From Candidatus Cloacimonadota bacterium (lineage in GTDB: Bacteria > Cloacimonadota > Cloacimonadia > Cloacimonadales > Cloacimonadaceae), in contig JALNWR010000112.1 in assembly GCA_023230795.1 (NCBI GenBank), forward strand, positions 1 through 8,266: a stretch of 8,266 nt of DNA, written 5' to 3'. The notes under the pieces are model-generated. The model searched no databases. It was not told the origin of the DNA and saw nothing but the letters and a program-made list of their open reading frames with translations. Below are positions 1 through 5,242 of this stretch, in pieces (within the stretch, counting starts at the first letter, position 1; every line of letters starts with the position of its first letter). The translations under genes and the position numbers were made by a program.

Positions 1-18
1 CACACCAAGCCCCAAAAA

Positions 19-56
19 ATCCGCGCAAATCCGTTCGATCCGTTCGATCCGCGTTC
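19..56. repeat. Short ATCCG tandem repeat downstream of the serpin
   Basis: Four adjacent units of 9-10 nt each begin with ATCCG: ATCCGCGCAA (19-28), ATCCGTTCG (29-37), ATCCGTTCG (38-46) and ATCCGCGTTC (47-56). The two middle units are identical. The stretch lies just past the serpin stop codon. I see no clear stem with a T-run, so I do not call it a terminator. Confidence 0.6.
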
Positions 57-65
57 TATCAAGCC

Positions 66-1424
66 TTACTTCTCAGCCGGCTCCGGTTTCACCACCTTGC
101 CTGCAAAGAGTATGGTATTGTCCGGTTTGTGCAGGATCAGGCAGAGGAAGGGTTTATCGGCTCTGAATACAGGCATTTCAGGCTCTGGCGGGGGCATGGA
201 AGTGGTAGCCATACCCACCACGGTGGCTGCTGCGGCCTCTGTTCCTTCTTCCTTGATCTCCAAAAAGGCCTTGTGTGCTATATCCGAGATGTAGAGATTG
301 GCGCTGGCCGAGTATTTCATGATCCCGCTAAAGTCTGCCTTTGCAGGGTGGAAGGCGTCTCTCATGCCCATGCTGAGAAAGAGTTCCGCCAGCTTGTCCA
401 GGCTATGCTCCATTTTGAAGCGCGGGATATAGGTCTCGACCTTCATGGGTCTGCTGAGCGCATCTTGCCATTTTTGCAGGGTCTCTACACTCAGGTCTTT
501 GGTGAAGCCTTCGATCTCATCCGGCAAGACAAAGAGCATGGCATATTCGGGGTCTTTGTAAGGCATCTCCAGCAATTGACAGCCCTCAAGCCGCGCATAA
601 GGGAAGCTGGCTTTGATCTGCATCATGTCGATGGGGATGGATTCTTCCTCTCTCATGGCAGAGCTAATGTAAAAGGTATCTTCACGAGTGGAGTATTTGG
701 CAAATTGATGGGCCCACGCGGCTTTGAAATAGATGGCATTGGCCAGAAAGAGGCCGTTGTTGCTACTTTCTACCTGCTCGGCAGTCACCATGTCTTTGAT
801 GCGTTTATTGGTATTCTCTTCCACCCATTTATTGATGAAATCTGCGGTTTCCCGGCCCTGGCTGAAGTCCAGGCTGTGCTGCGGTGCAAGATACTCTTTC
901 CGGAGCAGATCAAGATATCTGGGCAAAAGCCGATCCTGGCTCTGTTTGGCGGTAAAAATGGCATTGGCCACCTTTACTTCAGCCTGCTCTCCCGCTTTCA
1001 TTTCGTTCAGCTTTGCTTGCATTTTGGTCAAAATCGGATGGGCTTTTTCAGGCTCAAAGTCATAGCCCATTACGGCAGCCATTTCCTTGGCGGTATTGCC
1101 AGCCGAGCCATTGTAAACCATGGCCAGGGCGGTATTTATGCTGTATCCGGAAAAGAAAGTGTTTTCCCCTTCCCGGTCTATCAAAGCCCATAGCTTAAAA
1201 GTAATATCGTTGTTCTGATCCTCCGCCTTGACGGGAGTGCCAGATAACTCTACAGGAAGCTTTTCGGGCAATTCATCAGCGGCAACCGAGCCCTGCGCAG
1301 CATCAGCATTGGTCTCTACGGTTTCTGCGCCGGGTACAGGCTGATCCTCAATCTTGTTTTTGCTGCAGGACATCATCAGCATAGCCATCAAGAGGCATAG
1401 CAGGTATAAAGTTATATTCCTCAT
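66..1424 (-). CDS. Serpin-family protease inhibitor, predicted lipoprotein
   Basis: This 452-residue protein should be a suicide-substrate inhibitor of serine (or cysteine) proteases, tethered outside the inner membrane. Residues 1-19 form a hydrophobic signal peptide ending MMSC, with the lipidated Cys at 20. An acidic, low-complexity linker (about 21-70) follows, then a full serpin domain (about 72-447). Visible family motifs are SINTALAMVYNGSAGNTAKEM (95-115), NAIYFKAAW (229-237), the hinge EEGTEAAAAT (392-401) and FRADKPFL (420-427) near the C-terminus. The Ala-rich hinge, with Thr at P14, is the inhibitory type. Aligning with alpha-1-antitrypsin puts P1-P1' at Thr408-Ser409. The frame stays open upstream to 1793, but that part runs through repeats. 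The chosen ATG precedes the signal peptide and has AAGGAGA 7 nt upstream. The gene stands alone, about 970 nt from lplA. The target protease is unknown. Confidence 0.95.
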   Translation of the reverse strand: MRNITLYLLCLLMAMLMMSCSKNKIEDQPVPGAETVETNADAAQGSVAADELPEKLPVELSGTPVKAEDQNNDITFKLWALIDREGENTFFSGYSINTALAMVYNGSAGNTAKEMAAVMGYDFEPEKAHPILTKMQAKLNEMKAGEQAEVKVANAIFTAKQSQDRLLPRYLDLLRKEYLAPQHSLDFSQGRETADFINKWVEENTNKRIKDMVTAEQVESSNNGLFLANAIYFKAAWAHQFAKYSTREDTFYISSAMREEESIPIDMMQIKASFPYARLEGCQLLEMPYKDPEYAMLFVLPDEIEGFTKDLSVETLQKWQDALSRPMKVETYIPRFKMEHSLDKLAELFLSMGMRDAFHPAKADFSGIMKYSASANLYISDIAHKAFLEIKEEGTEAAAATVVGMATTSMPPPEPEMPVFRADKPFLCLILHKPDNTILFAGKVVKPEPAEK

Positions 1425-1431
1425 CTTGTGT

Positions 1432-1438
1432 TCTCCTT
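1432..1438 (-). promoter_or_regulatory. Ribosome binding site fixing the serpin start
   Basis: On the minus strand AAGGAGA lies 7 nt before the ATG at 1424. The next codons encode a lipoprotein signal peptide. This supports 1424 over the longer open frame starting at 1793, whose first 123 codons come from repeat and spacer DNA. Confidence 0.85.
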
Positions 1439-1635
1439 TTTTCCCTGGCATTATCCACAAAGCTTCTTGCCAGTACTTTCTATCCGGAGTCTGATCTTTA
1501 GTAGGCTCCAGGATATCCTCATCGTGATTATTGTGTAGTGCTCCCAAATTCTGCGATACTGCAGGAATTGTCAAGTGCGAATATTGCCAGGCATTCCCCC
1601 ATTTTACGAGAGTCTGATTATGGACTGGTCGGTGT

Positions 1636-1667
1636 TTGCTATCTGAAATGCCGTCCCTACAGGACTC
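1636..1667. repeat. 32-nt hairpin repeat, copy A
   Basis: The unit starts TTGCTATCTGAAATGCCGTC and ends GGACTC. It matches copy B (1690-1721) at 28 of 32 positions. GTCC (1653-1656) pairs with GGAC (1662-1665) around a 5-nt middle, CTACA. Three of the four differences from copy B fall in this middle part, while the flanks are conserved. Confidence 0.8.
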
Positions 1668-1689
1668 TATAGCCTTGTGTAGATGTAGG

Positions 1690-1721
1690 TTGCTATCTAA
1701 AATGCCGTCCCGATGGGACTC
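1690..1721. repeat. 32-nt hairpin repeat, copy B
   Basis: This is the second copy, 54 nt from copy A and in the same orientation. GTCCC (1707-1711) pairs with GGGAC (1715-1719) around a GAT triloop. Conserved flanks with a changing hairpin tip suggest a dispersed family selected for structure or still being copied, rather than a random duplication. Confidence 0.8.
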
Positions 1722-1741
1722 GGATTGGAAGGACATTAATG

Positions 1742-1865
1742 CTAGAATCATGAATCTTAACAGCCAAAAGTATAAACTGAAATACATAGGCATAGATGAT
1801 AGCTAAGATACTATCATTAAGTTCATTATCAAATGAGTGACTCGATATTTTGGGGGAATGCCAGC
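1742..1865 (+). repeat. 124-bp long repeat, copy 1 (inverted relative to 8143-8266)
   Basis: The reverse complement of 8143-8266 matches this stretch at 121 of 124 positions without gaps. The three mismatches are at 1744, near 1762 and near 1834. Homology stops sharply after 1865. The repeat contains a perfect 7-bp stem, ATGATAG (1796-1802) with CTATCAT (1811-1817), around an 8-nt loop. It encodes no transposase and no plausible protein. Its function is unknown; it could be a non-autonomous mobile element or a dispersed intergenic repeat. Confidence 0.95.
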
Positions 1866-1887
1866 GAATATTGCCTGGCCTTCTCCC

Positions 1888-1912
1888 CGGAGCTTCAGGG
1901 AGGAAAGCTCCG
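1888..1912. repeat. Perfect 8-bp hairpin
   Basis: CGGAGCTT (1888-1895) and AAGCTCCG (1905-1912) form a perfect 8-bp stem around a 9-nt loop. No T-run follows on either strand, so an intrinsic terminator is not supported. Confidence 0.6.
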
Positions 1913-2198
1913 ATTCCCCCGTAGCGAAACCAGTCCACCAATACTGCAAACCATCCCTCCCGCCACAGCCGAATCGGAGTTCGGCGCCCCAGTTTTGGCT
2001 CCCCAAATGATTGTTTGGAGTTTACATGAAAGATGATTGTTTAGAGTTGAAGCTGGCTAACCCAGCCCAGCCTTATCCACCAATTTTGACGGATGAAACC
2101 CAAACGGATTGAATTGGAGTTAAAACCGGCTACATAAACTTTCATGTCTCCCTCGATCTTAGCGCCGGTTTGGACTTCAATGAGCATGATAGCCCGCC

Positions 2199-2307
2199 TG
2201 CTGGATTGGATGCGTCTCGTATCCAGCAAGGCCAGAGGCCTTGAAAATTGAGCACGTCCCGTGCTCAGCAGGCGAGACGCCTGTTATCCAGCTCTACCCG
2301 TCACGGG
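2199..2307. repeat. Run of five consecutive hairpins
   Basis: Five palindromes follow each other closely. TGCTGGAT/ATCCAGCA (2199-2206 and 2221-2228) has a 14-nt loop. AAGGCC/GGCCTT (2228-2242) has loop AGA. TGAGCACG/CGTGCTCA (2249-2267) has loop TCC. CAGGCG/CGCCTG (2269-2283) has loop AGA. CCCG/CGGG (2297-2307) has loop TCA. All stems are perfect. In the minus-strand transcript of lplA this would be a multi-hairpin 3' region, and the third hairpin is followed by AATTTT, so it could help terminate or protect the mRNA. Confidence 0.7.
2243..2267 (-). terminator. Possible weak terminator downstream of lplA
   Basis: Read on the minus strand, the 8-bp stem TGAGCACG/CGTGCTCA with a 3-nt loop is followed directly by ATTTT. 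The T-run is short and the hairpin belongs to a repeat array, so this is only a possible end of the leftward transcript. Confidence 0.25.
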
Positions 2308-2395
2308 GATGTTTTATGTCTTCTGAACAGTTTTCATGTAAACTCCGGAAGTTGATGAGTATGCTATTCCATCATCTTTTATGTAAACTCTATAC

Positions 2396-3376
2396 CTATA
2401 GCATTCCATTCACCAAATCACGCAAGTCCACTTCTCCCAAATACGAGCGATAATCTATCGATTGCAGTATTTCCTGGACGGATTCCCGGGTGTGGGGCGT
2501 ACCGCTAAAAGCCTGTTCCAGTTCTTTGATATCCCGCGAGGAAAAGAAATCTCCAAAGATTTGCAGATTGGTGATGATGCCGTGGGACACATCCAGATAC
2601 AATTCTATGGTTCCGCCTTTGCTGCGGATGGCGTTTGCCAGGTTGTATTGCGGGCTTTTGCCAAAGTTCCACTCCCAGGTATCGTATTTACTATCTACCA
2701 AAGCTTGTACTTCGGAGCGGTCATCAATAGTGAGGGAGTAGTCTTTTGCACTGGGATAGAGGCTGTGAATCTTGTTTCGAACCAGAGCGAGAAAGTCGTT
2801 GATCTTCATAGGTGAAAGCAGGTGGTCGCTCACATTGGTCACTCGTGCTCTTACCGATTTTACCGCTTTATCGGTGAATTTGATGGGATTTACCTTCAGG
2901 GCTTGAGTGAGCGAATCTACTTGTGAAGAGAACAAAATAGTACCATGCTGGAGGGTTTTGCCATTTTGTACCATTTTGGCGTTTCCTGAAAACTTCAAGC
3001 CCTTGATGGTAAGATCGTTGCGTCCTTCAAGCCGGGCTGGTATGCCAAGATCGTTCAGGACTTCCAGGATGGGAGCGGTATATTTGGCAAATCCGCCGGT
3101 ATCCCCTTCTTCGTTTTGCATCAAAAAGCTAAAATTCAGATTCCCCAAATCGTGAAACACCGTTCCTCCGCCGGTGAGGCGTCTGACCACGGGGATTTCG
3201 TGTTCCTGCACCCATTGGTAGTTTATCTCGGCGACAGTATTTTGGAATCTGCCCACTATGATGCAGGGCTCATTGATGTATAGCAGAAAGCAATTCTGTT
3301 CGAAATTAGTGAATATATACTCTTCCAGAGCTATATTGAAAGGTGCATAATTTGATGGGCTCAAGATGCTTAGCAT
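2396..3376 (-). CDS. lplA: Lipoate-protein ligase A
   Basis: This enzyme activates free lipoate with ATP and attaches it to a lysine of lipoyl domains, such as glycine-cleavage H protein or 2-oxoacid dehydrogenase E2 subunits, in the cytoplasm. At 326 residues it is near the usual length for the two-domain form (about 330-340). The catalytic domain shows RRLTGGGTVFHD (65-76), the lipoate-pocket motif of the family, and LKFSGNAK (127-134), where Lys128 matches the lysine that contacts lipoyl-AMP. HGTILFS (144-150) follows. Residues from about 240 to 326 fit the C-terminal accessory domain. The ATG at 3376 has AAGGA just upstream. It follows ytfJ by 13 nt, so the two are probably co-transcribed. 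The gene ends beside a repeat block. It implies scavenging of lipoate; no lipoylated target protein is encoded in the window. Confidence 0.93.
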   Translation of the reverse strand: MLSILSPSNYAPFNIALEEYIFTNFEQNCFLLYINEPCIIVGRFQNTVAEINYQWVQEHEIPVVRRLTGGGTVFHDLGNLNFSFLMQNEEGDTGGFAKYTAPILEVLNDLGIPARLEGRNDLTIKGLKFSGNAKMVQNGKTLQHGTILFSSQVDSLTQALKVNPIKFTDKAVKSVRARVTNVSDHLLSPMKINDFLALVRNKIHSLYPSAKDYSLTIDDRSEVQALVDSKYDTWEWNFGKSPQYNLANAIRSKGGTIELYLDVSHGIITNLQIFGDFFSSRDIKELEQAFSGTPHTRESVQEILQSIDYRSYLGEVDLRDLVNGML

Positions 3377-3389
3377 GGCTTTCCTTTTC

Positions 3390-3794
3390 TTATTTAGCTT
3401 TTCGCCTTAATCTGCCTATTCTAAAGAGCAGCAGTATGATAAAGCCAGATATGCCCACTATCTCGCGGATGGTGATGATAGGATAATATCTGATCCGGTC
3501 TGCTTTGATGGCGTAGATGCCCACAGGATCGGTCTTCATGCCGCCGCCGCCACCGCCGCCAAAATCAAGATCGGCTTCAGGCTTTGTTTGCTCTTGATCT
3601 TCGCCGGACTTTTTCTGCTTTTTCTTCTTTGAACCGGAACTGCTGCCTCCTCCTCCACCAAATCCAAATCCCACCCGGGCTACTGGAATGATGGATAGAT
3701 CGCCTACGCTGACTGGATCGCCAAAGGAGAATTTCACTCCGGCACCAGTTTTTAAGACTTCACGAATCTGACTAAAGATTGCATCAAGTTTCAT
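3390..3794 (-). CDS. ytfJ: GerW/YtfJ-family protein
   Basis: This 134-residue protein fits the Spore_YtfJ (GerW) family, named from Bacillus spore germination but widespread in bacteria that do not form spores; its biochemical role is unsettled. The conserved N-terminal part (1-41) holds GDPVSVGDLSIIPVARVGFG around 25-44. A glycine-rich run (44-50), a lysine-rich linker (56-62) and a second glycine run (79-85) follow, then the conserved DPVGIYAIKADRIRYYPI (89-106). Residues about 111-126 are hydrophobic and followed by basic RLRRKAK, suggesting a C-terminal membrane anchor with a cytoplasmic tail. The ATG at 3794 has AAAGGAG 7 nt upstream. It lies 50 nt after the AMMECR1 gene and 13 nt before lplA. 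Nothing else in the window points to sporulation. Confidence 0.88.
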   Translation of the reverse strand: MKLDAIFSQIREVLKTGAGVKFSFGDPVSVGDLSIIPVARVGFGFGGGGGSSSGSKKKKQKKSGEDQEQTKPEADLDFGGGGGGGMKTDPVGIYAIKADRIRYYPIITIREIVGISGFIILLLFRIGRLRRKAK

Positions 3795-3844
3795 CTTGTA
3801 CTCCTTTACTGTTTTTTACAGTTTGACTTTGTTCAGATGTTTTG

Positions 3845-4414
3845 TCAAGGACTTTCCTGTTTTGCAGATAATTCTTCTGCATTCGCTGAGAAGATTTCCG
3901 CCGAAAAGCGGTAGATTTTGCTATCTTCGTCCTGGGCTGCGGATTTTGGTAAGCCGGCTTTCTGGCAAACCTGGTTCAGGAAGGTTTGGCGGTCCCAGCC
4001 CCACTCGGTGGCTACCTGCGGCAGCAAAAGGCCGCTGCCATAAGGATGCTGAATATACAGGCCATCCCGGCCTATTTCAATCTCCTCAAAATCTTGGATT
4101 AAGACCAATTCGCCTAATACCGAAAGCTCAATCTCGAGATCGGCTAATTCATCCGGACCCAAAGGGGGAAATCTGGGATCGCGAAAGGCAGCTGCAATCG
4201 CCATTTCCTTCACAGATTCAAGTATGGATTTGTAGCCAACAATATAACCGATGCAGCCTCTGAGCGCTTTATCGATATGCAGGGTGACGAAGATGCCCCT
4301 TTTCTGTTCAAACAACGGGTCTTGGGGGCTATGGTATTTGCTGCGATGCAGACGGGCATAAATCACGTCATACGCAAGCTGCAGCAGACTCCTTTTTTGA
4401 ATATCATTTAACAT
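3845..4414 (-). CDS. amrA: AMMECR1-domain protein (AmmeMemoRadiSam system protein A)
   Basis: This 189-residue protein is an AMMECR1-domain protein, known in bacteria as AmmeMemoRadiSam system protein A. The exact reaction is not established. The diagnostic motif LRGCIG is at 51-56, AFRDPRFPPL at 76-85, and LLPQVATEWGWD at 130-141, followed by a conserved Cys150. The length matches single-domain family members. Its start codon follows the MEMO stop by only 9 nt, and its ribosome binding site TAAGGAGG begins inside that stop codon, so translation of the pair is probably coupled. The spacing to the ATG is short (4 nt), but no better start is visible. The third member named in this family set, a radical SAM enzyme, is not in the window. 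Confidence 0.93.
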   Translation of the reverse strand: MLNDIQKRSLLQLAYDVIYARLHRSKYHSPQDPLFEQKRGIFVTLHIDKALRGCIGYIVGYKSILESVKEMAIAAAFRDPRFPPLGPDELADLEIELSVLGELVLIQDFEEIEIGRDGLYIQHPYGSGLLLPQVATEWGWDRQTFLNQVCQKAGLPKSAAQDEDSKIYRFSAEIFSANAEELSAKQESP

Positions 4415-4418
4415 ACAT

Positions 4419-4426
4419 CCTCCTTA
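4419..4426 (-). promoter_or_regulatory. Ribosome binding site overlapping the MEMO stop codon
   Basis: On the minus strand TAAGGAGG contains both the TAA stop of the MEMO gene and a near-perfect Shine-Dalgarno sequence for the AMMECR1 gene. The spacer to the ATG is only ATGT (4 nt). An out-of-frame ATG inside this spacer opens a four-codon frame ending TGA. Confidence 0.8.
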
Positions 4427-5242
4427 ATGAACTATTTTGGCCGCAAGATAACCCACTACCTGCGAATTCATGCCGGATACCTTACCGGAATGGGTGTAAT
4501 GAATGATCCTGGGCTCGATGGCAATATAATGCTCGGCAAGCATCAGCAGGGTTAAAATCCCGCCAATGCCACAGGCCTCAAGCTTGCCTCTTTGATTTGC
4601 ATTCCACATGCCGGAGGCATCCATATTCATAAAGTGCTTCGCCAAACGGCCGTCCATGTCCTGTGCAGTCTGAGCATCATGATAGTGAGAAAGATCGCTG
4701 GATATCAAGATCAAAATCCGGCGGCTGCTACGGTAAACCACACTATACATAATCTCAGCCAACCTCTGAGCCACCGCTGGAATCTGATTGCCAATCATCA
4801 CCGGGCAGATTTTGACCTCAGGGAAAAAGTAGCGCAGCAGCGGAAGCTGTATCTCCAAAGAGTGCTCCAGCCGGTGATAATCCAGATTGATATCCTGCGA
4901 GGCCTGAGGGCTGATCTGAGCGTAGATATCGGTATCCAATTGCAGATTGCCCAAAGGAGTCTCATATTCACCAAAAGGGGAAACGCTGAAATCGAAGTGG
5001 TTGCTTTGATGTGAGGGATGCAGCACGATCACCGCATCCAGAGATTCTTTGGCGATGGAGGCCAGACCCAGACAGGCGCAGCGCCCCGAATATACATAGC
5101 CCGCATGAGGAAGCAGCAAGCCCAGACAGCGTTCACTTTCCGGAGCAGGACTGGCTTCAGCGATCCAGGATTCGATCTGAGTACGGATTTGCTCTCCAAA
5201 ACGGGGATAAAAGGTGCCTGCATGTACAGTTTTGCGGATCAT
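4424..5242 (-). CDS. amrB: MEMO-family protein (AmmeMemoRadiSam system protein B)
   Basis: This 272-residue protein belongs to the MEMO family, which has the fold of class III extradiol dioxygenases; the human protein binds iron or copper. Motifs seen are HAGTFYPR (7-14), LLPHAGYVYSG (43-53), HPSHQ (75-79), LEHSLEIQLPLL (126-136), SSDLSHYH (181-188) and LEACGIGG (221-228). His46, His78, His186 and Cys224 line up with the metal-site and nearby residues of human MEMO1 (His49, His81, His192, Cys244), so the site appears intact. The start overlaps the end of the ChaN-like gene in an ATGA, and the AMMECR1 gene follows at 9 nt. This A/B pairing is well known in bacteria and archaea. The substrate is unknown; a metal-dependent cytoplasmic role is inferred. 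Confidence 0.93.
   Translation of the reverse strand: MIRKTVHAGTFYPRFGEQIRTQIESWIAEASPAPESERCLGLLLPHAGYVYSGRCACLGLASIAKESLDAVIVLHPSHQSNHFDFSVSPFGEYETPLGNLQLDTDIYAQISPQASQDINLDYHRLEHSLEIQLPLLRYFFPEVKICPVMIGNQIPAVAQRLAEIMYSVVYRSSRRILILISSDLSHYHDAQTAQDMDGRLAKHFMNMDASGMWNANQRGKLEACGIGGILTLLMLAEHYIAIEPRIIHYTHSGKVSGMNSQVVGYLAAKIVH

Larger units (their letters stand above)
2018..2390. repeat. 373-bp block with 20-bp inverted ends
   Basis: GAGTTTACATGAAAGATGAT (2018-2037) is the inverse of 2371-2390 with one mismatch in 20. A third, shorter copy in the same orientation as the right end lies at 2332-2346. A 16-nt direct repeat with one mismatch (2007-2022 and 2033-2048, starting ATGATTGTTT) overlaps the left end. 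The right end sits 5 nt beyond the lplA stop codon. The design resembles a small non-autonomous element, but I see no target-site duplication. Confidence 0.55.
1425..2395. other. Long non-coding region made of repeats and hairpins
   Basis: About 970 nt separate lplA from the serpin. No convincing gene is present; the open frames here are short, lack good ribosome binding sites and run through repeats on both strands. From left to right it contains the serpin leader (1425-1600), two copies of a 32-nt hairpin repeat (1636-1721), one copy of the 124-bp long repeat (1742-1865), hairpins at 1888-1912 and 1969-1984, and a block with inverted ends (2018-2390) that includes a run of five hairpins. 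One short CsrA-like frame (2041-2187) is described separately. The region probably acts as the 3' end of the upstream operon and the leader of the serpin, and has collected dispersed repeats. Confidence 0.75.

Noticed and set aside
129..1193. Long plus-strand open frame (354 codons) opposite the serpin
   Set aside because: It lies entirely antisense to a clear serpin gene, shows no family motif and has biased composition expected of a shadow frame.
1545..1574. Possible serpin promoter starting with TTGACA on the minus strand
   Set aside because: The best -10 candidates (CAGAAT at 15 nt, GAATTT at 17 nt) are poor, and TTGACA occurs by chance about this often in the window.
1636..1721. CRISPR-like array
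   Set aside because: Only two copies exist, they differ from each other, the interval between them is 22 nt, and no cas gene is present.
1693..2006. Minus-strand short frames of 67 and 82 codons across the 124-bp repeat
   Set aside because: They overlap each other in different frames, lie within repeats and hairpins, and lack ribosome binding sites.
2241..2453. Plus-strand 70-codon frame crossing the hairpin array into the end of lplA
   Set aside because: It is made of repeat DNA and antisense lplA sequence, with no ribosome binding site or family motif.
3807..3848. Possible internal promoter or attenuator before ytfJ
   Set aside because: A perfect TTGACA at 3843-3848 has no acceptable -10 box at 16-18 nt, and the ACTGT/ACAGT hairpin has only 5 bp with a 5-nt A/T loop.
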